From DASYAN01 sp036501345 (lineage in GTDB: Bacteria; Chloroflexota; Ktedonobacteria; Ktedonobacterales; Ktedonobacteraceae), in contig DASYAN010000222.1 in assembly GCA_036501345.1 (NCBI GenBank), positions 1 through 13,061 on the forward strand: 13,061 nt of DNA. The letters are read 5' to 3'. Below, in pieces: positions 1 to 6,171 of the stretch. Both the position numbers and the translations under genes were made by a program. The notes under the pieces are model-generated. The model ran no database searches, was not told the origin of the DNA, and saw nothing but the letters and a program-made list of their open reading frames with translations. Each line of letters begins with the position of its first letter. Position 1 is the first letter of the stretch.

Positions 1-93
1 GTATTGTATAAATTAAAAGGTACATGTTATTTAGGTAGAGCTACATTATCTGGTGGTTGGCCTCAAAAACTTGGCCAAATTGAGCTTAAATGA
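1..93 (+). CDS. Possible 3' end of a plus-strand gene (partial)
   Basis: Frame 1 is open from the window edge for 30 codons and ends at TGA (91-93); the other two forward frames stop within about 15 bases. The translation ends GGWPQKLGQIELK and has a protein-like mix of residues, but it matches no family I recognise. The DNA is AT-rich like the following 300 bases and unlike the IS to its right, so it would belong to the older host sequence. Thirty open codons in AT-rich DNA can occur by chance, so this is a weak call. Confidence 0.3.
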   Translation, partial: VLYKLKGTCYLGRATLSGGWPQKLGQIELK

Positions 94-395
94 TTATGCC
101 TCCACCAGTTAATGTGGTTGTACCGTTATTTAGAAACATAAAAATATTTAATATATGTGTTAAATATCATAAAATCATTAAAAATGCGTATCTGTTAATT
201 TTAAATCTTTATTCAATTTTATGATATTTATTGAAAAAAATCTATTTTCTATCTTTATAGTGATTTTTGCTCTATTTGCAAATTGCACTCTCCTTTGACA
301 TTCAGCCTTGTTTTGCTTTTTATATACTCTTTATAGATATTTTGCTATTCAAATGTTTTTTTGCTCGAATTTTTGTGTAGGCTCACTGTTCTTTA
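94..395. other. AT-rich intergenic stretch with no gene seen
   Basis: About 300 bases, by eye near 30% GC, with many A and T runs. No open frame with a plausible start or ribosome binding site was found. A short inverted repeat (TTCAAT at 212-217 with ATTGAA at 230-235) is too weak and too badly placed relative to any T-run to call a terminator. Composition changes sharply near 395-420, where the IS-like repeats begin. Confidence 0.6.
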
Positions 396-457
396 GACAT
401 TCCCTCTCCACACTGGTCGAGTGAATGACATTTCCCTTCCTAGCTGGTCAAGGTCAG
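396..457. repeat. Two tandem 31-bp units at the IS left end
   Basis: Unit 1 (396-426) and unit 2 (427-457) share GACATT at their start and CTGGTC with a nearby AG about 17 bases later. By hand alignment the first 26 positions agree at 19. They lie between the AT-rich flank and the transposase stop codon at 528. The inference is transposase-binding sites in the element terminus. There is no direct evidence of binding. Confidence 0.45.
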
Positions 458-527
458 TAAGGCGAACAGGACGTGTGGGCGTGTTTGCCTCTCGCTCCTG
501 CTGATGTGGTGAGACGGGATCGGGCAT

Positions 528-2082
528 TCACCCATGGACCACTTCCTCCTGCCAGTGCTCCTCAGCGTTTTCCTGAAGGATTGCCCGGATTTTCCGCATC
601 CCTCGCTGCAGCGTACGGATTTGCAACGGCTGATAGCGTCCGGGGGAGAGACGCTGTAACTCTCGGAAGATGTCCCCGCTACTGCGCTCAGGATTGACCT
701 GTAACCAAGAAGCGATCCGCTCCCACTCCCCCTCAAAGGGATCTTTGTGCGTTCGCCTCCAGCCTAGGACGCGTTTGCGCTTCTCCTGCTCTTGATACAA
801 AGGAAGAAGCCCTCCTGCCAGATGAGGGGTGCTCCCTTCAACCGTAATCGATCCTGCTGTGCACTGTTCCACCGCAAAGACGCGAATCGGCAAGGGAGCT
901 GTCTGTGAGATAAACGGATTTCCCTCAACAGCACAGCGGAACATAGCCTGTTGTAACTGTTTCAATTGCTCCAAGAGGCGAATGGGGTCAAGTGCCTGTG
1001 CCACGTCTCGCAGTTCCTGCTGTTTCTGCTCGGGTAAAATTCCTGAGAGGAGGAGGCGCTGCAGCGGCGTTTTCGCTGGATCGTAGTGATACGAGATGTT
1101 TCTCCCATCGCGTTGTTTCGACAACAACTTCATGGAAGGTTGGAAGCAACTGACAGACAGACGCAACGCCCGATACAGTTCTCTCAACTGTCGGTAGGCC
1201 TGTTCTCCCACGAAGCGGTCATAACCAACCACCTGGCGGACAATCGTTCGATTCTTTTGCTCCACAAAACACTGGTCATTTTTCACCTGCGGACGTCCTC
1301 GTGTGAAGGTCAGATGTTCTTGTTCACAATAGGCCATCACCATCTCATTGATGAACTCCCCTCCATTATCCGTATCAATTCCCAGGATCGGAAAAGGGAA
1401 CAGGCTCCGTGCGCATTGGATCGCTGCCAGAACTGTCTCCTGGCTCTGATAGAGGAGCGCAAGACATTCGGTCCACCCCGTTGCCACATCTTGTGAGGGT
1501 CAGGGTCCAGAGAAAACCTCCCGCAAAGCCTGCCCCTCTGTCCGCGCCACAATGGGCCACCAGATCTGCTTCCACAAAGCCGGGTTGGGTCTCATTCCAT
1601 TGCTGGAAGGTGCGAATGGGAATCTGCTGCTTGAGCAAAGGCCCTGCTTGGGTAGTGGAGAGGCCATGCAAACGCTGTGTTCGTGAGGCACGCAGGAGGC
1701 GATCCACCGTTGCTGCGCTCATGGAAAGCAACTGCGTTCTGCATGCTTGGGTAAGATGGAGATGCCCATGTTGCTCCAATGCATCGAGCAGGGTAGGCAG
1801 GAAAGGGATCAGACGTTTGGCGTAGATTCGATTGGCGGCATTCCATGCTTGCACAAGCGCGTCCTGAACTTCTGGCCCATAGTGGCGTGGGCGAGCACGT
1901 CGGACCACCTTCTGCAGGACCTCCTCGCTATGGTTCAAGAGTCACTGGGCATAGGTACGATGATAGCCAGTGATTTGAGTAAACGCATCAAGCACCATCC
2001 GTTTCTTTGCAGGCAGTGCCTCCCGATACTGCGGTGCTATATGCTCAAGCAACTCACGCCGTGTTTGAAGACGTAACCCCAT
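528..2082 (-). pseudogene. Broken DDE (rve-fold) IS transposase
   Basis: Read on the minus strand from ATG at 2082, which has AAGGAGA about 9 bases upstream. Two lesions are visible. Codon 47 is TGA (1942-1944), where tryptophan would fit (YAQ-stop-LLNHSEE). There is also one extra base at 1491/1492, where the frame jumps from FLWTLTLT to DVATGW. Removing that base and reading through the TGA gives 517 residues, and the 1555-nt span minus one base divides evenly by three. The retroviral-integrase catalytic triad is present across the repaired frame: Asp in FVEADLVAHCG, Asp in GIDTDNGGEF, and Glu in CFVEQKN. The last two are separated by 35 residues, the classic D-35-E spacing. The C-terminal part (QLQQAMFRCAVEG and beyond) is intact to its stop at 528. 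Overall resemblance is to integrase-core transposases near IS481/ISNCY; I do not commit to a family. As written it cannot make a full-length enzyme. Confidence 0.85.
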
Positions 2083-2200
2083 TTCCGCACTCTCCTTCCT
2101 GGAACCATCTTGCAGGAGGCCCAGGCGTCGCTATGACAGAGACGTCTCCCCCGTTTGCCTCACCAACAATCTTTGTTGTTACACACCTATTATAGTGCAC

Positions 2201-2596
2201 CCATTGCTTTTAGGCCAAGAGGGGCAAGGCAATGTTGTGGCATTGAACACGCACAAACAGAGGTACAGTGAATAGGTCCTAGAAAGTGAGGAGACAAAGA
2301 TTTTTCGTGAGGCAATGCGCTTTTTCCGGCAGCGTGCCACTTCCCAGTAGGGTAGAGTGGTGTCCGAACAAGGACCCAGCCTACGCCATTCGTGTATGGC
2401 TTCCCTCTCCCGCCCCGATTGGCTATACTGATTTTTGAGATGGCCGTATGACCGTGCGGAAGGGCGTGCGGAGTTCTTGCTCTCTGCGGTGGAGATCATG
2501 GTGCTGCGGATGATCGAGCAGAGTGCATATTGAATTGAAAGGGCAATGGACTGAAGGCAACTTTGGAGAATGACAGTGTAACTGGTAATCGGCTGA
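2201..2596 (+). other. Decayed sequence with a coding-like tail at 2432-2533
   Basis: No intact gene. On the plus strand one frame is open from 2432 to TGA at 2531-2533 (33 codons). It ends AEFLLSAVEIMVLRMIEQSA-Y, a helical-looking, hydrophobic C-terminus. Upstream, plus-strand fragments such as EETKIFREAMRFFRQRA (about 2290-2340) are broken by stops and probable frameshifts. A good plus-strand terminator follows at 2597. Together this suggests a degraded plus-strand gene, perhaps another transposase, but I cannot name the family. An overlapping 106-codon minus-strand frame (2179-2499) has low-complexity, unlikely content. A 9-pair hairpin arm (2202-2210 with 2226-2234) lies at the left of the region. 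Confidence 0.3.
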
Positions 2597-2625
2597 GGAG
2601 CGGACGTCCCCGTCGCTCCCTTTTT
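2597..2625 (+). terminator. Rho-independent terminator, plus strand
   Basis: GGAGCG (2597-2602), one bulged G, then ACG pairs with CGT-CGCTCC (2611-2619) across a TCCC loop. The stem is 9 base pairs and is followed by C and five T (2621-2625). The G/C-rich stem with a T-run fits an intrinsic terminator for rightward transcription. The only plus-strand coding signal upstream is the decayed tail ending at 2533, so the terminator seems to have outlived its gene. Confidence 0.65.
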
Positions 2626-2646
2626 GTGCTCTAACAGGCTTGGAGT

Positions 2647-2704
2647 ATAGCGCTCAGCTCATCGCGTATATACCTCCAATAGCTAACTGTGAGTAGTTGT
2701 CCAG
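2647..2704. repeat. Composite repeat, continuous copy
   Basis: The first 20 bases (2647-2666, ending CTCATCGCG) match 6151-6170 at 17 of 20 positions. The next 38 (2667-2704, beginning TATATACCTCCAATAGCTAA) match 7630-7667 at 35 of 38. The two matched blocks are adjacent here but are separated by the whole HEPN gene at the other locus. On the minus strand the segment reads LDNYSQLAIGGIYAMS-stop. The differences between copies are mostly synonymous or conservative (CAG/CAA, AGC/AGT, Tyr/Phe), so it may be the tail of a coding sequence, possibly an IS gene. No family was recognised. Confidence 0.7.
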
Positions 2705-2834
2705 ACGTCTATTACAGCGGCGGAGCGGACCTGCGTATGAAAGCACAATGAGCAGAGCGATACCGCTGCTTCGCATAGCCATAATAGCAAAAGTACGTAC
2801 CCCATGTCGTGTTGCGAGATTGACCTCGCCAAGG
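2705..2834. other. Spacer downstream of the nuclease-like gene
   Basis: This 130-base stretch separates the composite repeat from the stop codon of the nuclease-like gene. A minus-strand frame (2654-2923) runs through it and into the repeat, but it overlaps the end of the upstream gene and shows no recognisable domain. No terminator for the minus-strand gene was seen. Confidence 0.4.
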
Positions 2835-3968
2835 TCAGGGTAATCTCCAATCGGATTGCTCTTCATGACGGAGCCAATTGGACTTCTCTTCATTGAGAGT
2901 CCTCTGTGGCGCTTGCCATACATCGAGATTTAGTGGCTTCTCTGCCCAGGGATTATGCCAAAGTACTGGCGTTTTGCGAGCAAAAGACCAGGGCATAAGT
3001 TCATCGACAAGTAACACTGCACTTACTTGTTGATTACGCAACCTTCCTCCTTGCCCAACCCAAAATCCATTTTCTCGACTTGGGCGGTTTGGATGAAAAG
3101 GGGACCGCGTTTGCGTCATTGCTCCGGAGTTTGGATCAATTAATATCAAATCCTGGCCAAAGAACACTTCGTTTAAATCGCATTCCATAGAATCTAATGC
3201 AAGAATATCAACAGCAATGATATATGGGAAGTGGAGTATCCCATACTTTTTTGCTTTCTCATTAAGCTTTCGGCTGAGTGCATTTTGGGGTTCGCTCCAC
3301 TTCCCATGTGACGAGAATGTATACAGCACTGTTTCACCTTCTTGATGATTTCTCTCCTCTGGAGGTAGTGGAACAGCAATAAAATCGATATGCCAGCCAT
3401 CCTGCTTCCATGAACAACGCGGTCTATCATCAGGATCGAGCAAATCCTTTTTGCGAGATCTATCGTCGGGATCAAGGGTTTTCAGCCACTGGTGAATCTC
3501 ATTGCAAATTTTACGAAATGGCAAATGATTGGCCTCATGGTGTATTTCCAAAATGATCTGAAAAGATGGTTCTTTCAGTTCATTAAGCGCTTTCCACAGT
3601 TGATTTACCTGCTCGTGGCTCGTGAATGACTTATCAGAATCCAATGCAACCGTGGCCTCAAGGTAAAAGAGGGGTGTATCTCCAACTCGTATGAGAAAGT
3701 CGATGGGATTTCCATATCTCTGATCTACTACTTGCTGAAGATCGACCGAGAATCCTTGCTTTTTGAGAAGAGCATGACAATAGATTTCAAAGAAGGCTCC
3801 GAGATGCTGTCTATCTCCAGCACAAAAACTAGTTTTTAGTGCTTCCTGATACGTTTCAGGAATATCGCTGAACCACGAATTTAGCACACTGCGCGTTTGC
3901 TCATATTCAGAATGACCAGATCGGTTCAAAAAGGAATAAATCCGTTCATTCGGCTTTCTATAATCCAT
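2835..3968 (-). CDS. PD-(D/E)XK nuclease-like protein, uncharacterised
   Basis: The frame is open further upstream to 4166, but I chose ATG at 3966-3968 (MDYRKPNERI) because AGAGGAAT sits just upstream and the extra 66 residues are proline/serine-rich and domain-less. This gives 377 residues. A nuclease-like core is visible early: Glu61 in GAFFEIYCHALL, Asp90 in NPIDFLI, and Glu104 in FYLEAT. This is the E...PID...(E)xT-like order seen in PD-(D/E)XK enzymes, although the usual E-x-K lysine is replaced by Thr106. The second half has KAKKYGILHFPYIIAVDILA followed by VFFGQDLILID, a pattern I associate with conserved hypothetical proteins of accessory regions. No signal peptide or membrane segment is seen, so it should be cytoplasmic. 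Residues 166-171 and 178-183 are duplicate LDPDDR units. Role inferred: DNA cleavage in defence or mobile-element biology; substrate unknown. The gene stands alone, convergent with nothing, between decayed DNA and IS110. Confidence 0.6.
   Translation of the reverse strand: MDYRKPNERIYSFLNRSGHSEYEQTRSVLNSWFSDIPETYQEALKTSFCAGDRQHLGAFFEIYCHALLKKQGFSVDLQQVVDQRYGNPIDFLIRVGDTPLFYLEATVALDSDKSFTSHEQVNQLWKALNELKEPSFQIILEIHHEANHLPFRKICNEIHQWLKTLDPDDRSRKKDLLDPDDRPRCSWKQDGWHIDFIAVPLPPEERNHQEGETVLYTFSSHGKWSEPQNALSRKLNEKAKKYGILHFPYIIAVDILALDSMECDLNEVFFGQDLILIDPNSGAMTQTRSPFHPNRPSRENGFWVGQGGRLRNQQVSAVLLVDELMPWSFARKTPVLWHNPWAEKPLNLDVWQAPQRTLNEEKSNWLRHEEQSDWRLP
2847..2893 (-). repeat. 27-bp-period tandem repeat at the nuclease gene 3' end
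   Basis: On the minus strand ATGAAGAG followed by twelve bases ending ATTGG occurs at 2893-2874 and again at 2866-2847, identical at 17 of 20 positions. It encodes EEKSNW and EEQSDW in the last 20 residues of the protein. The repeated tail suggests that the C-terminus grew by local duplication or was altered near a rearrangement endpoint. Confidence 0.6.
3423..3476 (-). repeat. 36-bp-period internal duplication in the nuclease-like gene
   Basis: An 18-base stretch at 3423-3440 recurs at 3459-3476 with 15 of 18 positions identical. It keeps the frame and gives two 12-residue units that both begin LDPDDR. It lies between the putative catalytic core and the C-terminal half, in a charged, probably exposed loop. 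This suggests an in-frame tandem duplication with no obvious disruption of the fold. Confidence 0.6.
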
Positions 3969-4303
3969 ATCATTCCTCTGAAAATGGGTCAACGAGCAGG
4001 AATCTATGGGGGCAGCAGGATCAAAAGGCAACAGATCGTGCAGGGAAACGGGAGAGCGATCGGCATTGGAATCCAGACAAGAGACCGCTTTGTGGTTTGG
4101 ACATTGGGGAGCAAGAGGAGTTCCTCGTTGAGGACGCCAGAAGAGACGGTGTGGAAGCAGTGGCAAGAGAAACCTCGGAGAATATTCCCAAAAAGCTTGT
4201 ATTAAACGTTAAATAGACAAAATCAGGTAAAATAGTCCTGCCACTCCCCTCTCTGGAGAGAGCAGTGTCAGAGTGATGGCTCTCAGACTCCTGGCTTTGC
4301 AGA
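3969..4303. other. Upstream region of the nuclease-like gene
   Basis: It carries the ribosome binding site of the minus-strand gene next to 3968 and otherwise no gene that I can support. Both strands happen to be open for 60-80 codons here (minus to 4166, plus to the TAG at 4214-4216), which makes chance or a lost gene fragment hard to separate. The plus-strand frame ends SENIPKKLVLNVK-stop, which is protein-like but has no start codon. A small hairpin, CTCTC-TGGA-GAGAG, lies at 4249-4262. No convincing promoter was found. Confidence 0.4.
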
Positions 4304-4310
4304 AGAGTTC

Positions 4311-4326
4311 AACCAAAGGCTTGGTT
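4311..4326. other. Hairpin at the transposase stop codon
   Basis: AACCAA (4311-4316) and TTGGTT (4321-4326) form a perfect 6-bp inverted repeat around AGGC. It overlaps the first plus-strand base of the stop codon and the proposed element end. No T-run follows on the minus strand, so it is not a standard terminator. It could be a structural signal in the IS110 downstream end. Confidence 0.4.
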
Positions 4327-5801
4327 CAGGCAGCTTCACCAGATTGGAGTGTCACCTCATAGCCCAAGTGTTCTAATCGCCGGATAGCCCACCGTTTAGC
4401 CGCTTCAGCCTGCTTCTCTTCCAGGTACTCAGGACCTCGCTCTTGATAGGGCTGATGGTCTTTGAGCAGATGATAGATGATGATCAGGATCCGATGGGCC
4501 AAAGCGACGATCGCTTTCTTGGCTCCCATGCGTTTAGAGAGCCGTTGATAATAGGCTCCCAAATAGGTGCCCTTGCTGCGGGCCGCGCCATGGGCAGCTT
4601 GAATGAGGGCCACGCGAAGCCAGACATTCCCTTTGCCTGTTTTGCCGCTCAGCCGCTTGCCAGCACTGATGTTGGCAGATGGACACAGTCCAACCCAGGA
4701 AGCCAGATGGCCCTCCGTCGGAAAACGAGACATATCGGTTCCGATCTCAGCTATCACGATCTCAGCTATGCGTTGGTTGATGCCCGTTACCCCATCTAAG
4801 AGATGAATGGCCTCAGCCGCACTGAGAGGCTCGTTGGGATCTAGAGAGGTCTGGGGTTGCTCACCGCTCTCAAGAGATGGGCTGACCTGTGGGATGCCTC
4901 CAGTTTGTTCGCAGACCGCCGTTGGCTCAAGGCTATCTGCTTGTGGGATGCTTTCACCTTGCTCTGGTCGCAGCGGCTCGGCAACAGAGAGATCCACTGG
5001 CCCCAAGACTTGTTCTTGGCTGGTCTGGTCTGCTGAACTTGGCAGAGCTTGTGAGTCCTTGTCCATTCCCAGCCGATGGGCAATTTCCCGGTCCAGTTCA
5101 CCTATTTGCCGATCCAAGAAGTCGAGATGATGTAACTGATTGGTCAGCAACACCTGCTGATGCTCGCGCAGCGTTCCTTGCAGGGCTTGAGCCAATTGGT
5201 CTCGTTTGGCGCGTAGTCGCCCACGAGCCAATTCCGCCAGCATCTGGGGATCCTGTTGGCCTTGCAGTAAGGCAGTGAGGATGGCACGACCTGAGACACC
5301 AGTGATGTCGGTCACCACTGATGTGAGCTTGATATTACTGTCTTCTAACACCTTATGCATACGATTGACTAATCGCGCACGGTCGGCGATCAGACTGCTG
5401 CGATAGCGCGTCAATTCCCGTAATTCTCTTTGCGGACGCGGTGGGACAAAACTGCCTCGTAACAGGCCATGTTGCAACAAGTCGGCGATCCATTCGGCGT
5501 CCTTGACATCGGTCTTGCGTCCAGGTAGGGCTTTGGTTTGCTGGGCATTGACCAGCAGGATTTCGACTTCCCCTTCCAGCAGATTGTAGATCGGCTTCCA
5601 GAAGACTCCTGTCGATTCCATGGCCACATGGCTGCACTCATGGGCCTTGAGCCAAGCCAGCAACCGCAATAGCTCAGGCACGGTTGTGCCAAAGGCTTCG
5701 GTCTTTCTTTGGAGGCCTTGGGCTGTGCAGATGAGGATACAAGCTAGAATGATCTTTTTGTGAATATCGAGTCCACAACAGCGTTCATGGACAACGTACA
5801 T
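4326..5801 (-). CDS. IS110-family transposase (bridge-RNA-guided recombinase)
   Basis: The start is set at ATG 5799-5801 (MYVVHERCCGLDIHKK) because AAGGAGGAAATC immediately precedes it; the frame is open 36 codons further up, into the element's non-coding end. The protein has 491 residues. The N-terminal RuvC-like DEDD domain shows Asp12 (GLDIHKK), Glu62 (AMESTGVFWKP), and Asp98 and Asp101 (GRKTDVKDAEW). Residues about 180-246 are a charged helical, coiled-coil-like region. Residues about 246-328 form a Pro/Ser/Glu/Gln-rich linker. The C-terminal transposase_20-type domain begins near 335 (LLDGVTGINQRIAEIV) and holds GLCPSANISAGKRLSGKTG with Ser376/Ser379 as candidates for the catalytic serine. 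Members of this family recombine DNA through a bispecific bridge RNA encoded in the element. The gene is intact and may be active. The linker makes it longer than typical members of about 330-430 residues. Confidence 0.92.
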   Translation of the reverse strand: MYVVHERCCGLDIHKKIILACILICTAQGLQRKTEAFGTTVPELLRLLAWLKAHECSHVAMESTGVFWKPIYNLLEGEVEILLVNAQQTKALPGRKTDVKDAEWIADLLQHGLLRGSFVPPRPQRELRELTRYRSSLIADRARLVNRMHKVLEDSNIKLTSVVTDITGVSGRAILTALLQGQQDPQMLAELARGRLRAKRDQLAQALQGTLREHQQVLLTNQLHHLDFLDRQIGELDREIAHRLGMDKDSQALPSSADQTSQEQVLGPVDLSVAEPLRPEQGESIPQADSLEPTAVCEQTGGIPQVSPSLESGEQPQTSLDPNEPLSAAEAIHLLDGVTGINQRIAEIVIAEIGTDMSRFPTEGHLASWVGLCPSANISAGKRLSGKTGKGNVWLRVALIQAAHGAARSKGTYLGAYYQRLSKRMGAKKAIVALAHRILIIIYHLLKDHQPYQERGPEYLEEKQAEAAKRWAIRRLEHLGYEVTLQSGEAA

Positions 5802-5908
5802 GATTTCCTCCTTGAGACTTTGCTTGCCTTCATTTCGAGAGAACCAACCCCTCGGTGGAGACCAGTAACAAAGAGTTTCCTCTGCGTGCTTCCGGGCTCG
5901 GAGCAACA

Positions 5909-6085
5909 TTTGGTGGTGCCTCTAGGTCTCCACGGCCAGCTTCCGATTCAGGCTGCTTGCTCTAGATAACACATGGGCCTTTTTGACGCGAGCTTGGTTC
6001 TGCTTGTATTCTAGCTCATTTTTGTCTTTGATGCTGCTCTGCCGGGGAGTGCCGCTTGCGGGTCATTTTCCTGTTTGGTGGTGCC
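5909..6085. repeat. 12-bp direct repeat pair in the IS110 upstream end
   Basis: TTTGGTGGTGCC is present at 5909-5920 and at 6074-6085, 165 bases apart and in the same orientation. The second copy leads directly into the 6082-6096 hairpin. The copies could be transposase or RNA recognition modules, or a leftover duplication. Confidence 0.5.
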
Positions 6086-6096
6086 CCGCAGGGGCA
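6082..6096. other. Strong small hairpin in the IS110 upstream end
   Basis: Perfect 6-bp GC-rich stem TGCCCC/GGGGCA with a GCA loop. A second stem, CCGC-TT-GCGG, lies 20 bases to the left at 6052-6061. Neither has a T-run on either strand, which argues for a structural RNA element rather than a terminator. Confidence 0.55.
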
Positions 6097-6150
6097 TGAA
6101 GCTTCCGATGAAATTCTTCAAAAAGCTGCACAGTAGTTCTCCCTGTTCAA

Positions 6151-6170
6151 ATAGAGTTCAACTCATCGCG
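6151..6170. repeat. Left half-site of the split composite repeat
   Basis: Twenty bases ending CTCATCGCG match 2647-2666 at 17 positions. They abut the stop codon of the HEPN gene (6172-6174) and overlap the proposed IS110 core repeat. On the minus strand both copies read ATG-AGY-TGA (Met-Ser-stop), with only a synonymous change in the serine codon. Confidence 0.6.
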
Positions 6171-6171
6171 T

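Larger units (their letters stand above)
396..2200 (-). mobile_element. Remnant of a DDE/rve-type insertion sequence
   Basis: The element contains one broken transposase gene. The left limit is placed at the start of two tandem 31-bp units (396-426 and 427-457), each with GACATT, then CCC-rich bases, then CTGGTC. Repeated GACATT/CTGGTC modules at the termini are what I remember of this transposase group. No inverted copy of this module is evident near 2083-2200, so the right end is either diverged or deleted and 2200 is only approximate. The GC content of the element contrasts with the AT-rich flank to its left. Target-site duplications were not identified. Confidence 0.45.
5802..6152 (-). 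ncRNA. Candidate IS110 bridge RNA region (upstream end)
   Basis: Gene-free 350 bases directly upstream of the transposase start, where IS110-group elements (for example IS621) encode their bridge RNA. Structure is visible: TGCCCC-GCA-GGGGCA at 6082-6096 and CCGC-TT-GCGG at 6052-6061. A 12-base direct repeat, TTTGGTGGTGCC, occurs at 5909-5920 and 6074-6085. A 9-base string GCTTGGTTC at 5992-6000 recurs at 4319-4327 beside the opposite element end, as would be expected if a guide loop matched donor DNA. Guide loops and transcript limits cannot be assigned by eye. The existence of the RNA is family knowledge; its exact position here is inference. Confidence 0.4.
4304..6162 (-). mobile_element. 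IS110-family insertion sequence (boundaries tentative)
   Basis: One intact IS110 transposase gene has a long gene-free upstream end and a very short downstream end, the layout usual for the IS110 group. The limits are placed at a 10-bp direct repeat, AGAGTTCAAC, at 4304-4313 and 6153-6162, because IS110 elements lack long inverted repeats and are bounded by short shared core sequences. This gives about 1.85 kb. The left limit is only about 12 bases beyond the transposase stop. The right limit is about 10 bases from the HEPN gene stop codon. Boundaries are inference; only comparison with an empty site or another copy would fix them. Confidence 0.45.

Noticed and set aside
2139..2148. Perfect palindrome GAGACGTCTC
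   Set aside because: A 10-bp palindrome upstream of a dead transposase, with no second copy or promoter context to give it a role.
2179..2499. 106-codon minus-strand frame
   Set aside because: It has unlikely composition (Arg/Ser/Cys-rich, no domain) and is antisense to the more coding-like plus-strand tail. No ribosome binding site was seen.
2654..2923. 89-codon minus-strand frame ending in the composite repeat
   Set aside because: It overlaps the end of the nuclease-like gene in another frame, lacks a good ribosome binding site, and its middle has no recognisable domain. Only its last 15 or so codons look coding, and these are covered by the repeat.
3969..4166. N-terminal extension of the nuclease-like protein
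   Set aside because: The 66 extra codons are Pro/Ser/Cys-rich with no domain, and an AGAGGAAT ribosome binding site sits right before ATG 3968.
3980..4216. Plus-strand open stretch ending SENIPKKLVLNVK
   Set aside because: The sequence is protein-like but has no start codon in frame, and the frame continues antisense through the nuclease gene. It could be a gene fragment, but the evidence is too thin.
4889..5278. 129-codon plus-strand frame inside the transposase gene
   Set aside because: It is an antisense shadow of a clearly coding gene, with no domain or ribosome binding site.
5802..5909. Upstream extension of the IS110 transposase frame
   Set aside because: The family start motif (VVHERCCGLDIHKK) begins at 5801 behind a near-perfect ribosome binding site. 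The extra codons fall in the structured non-coding end.
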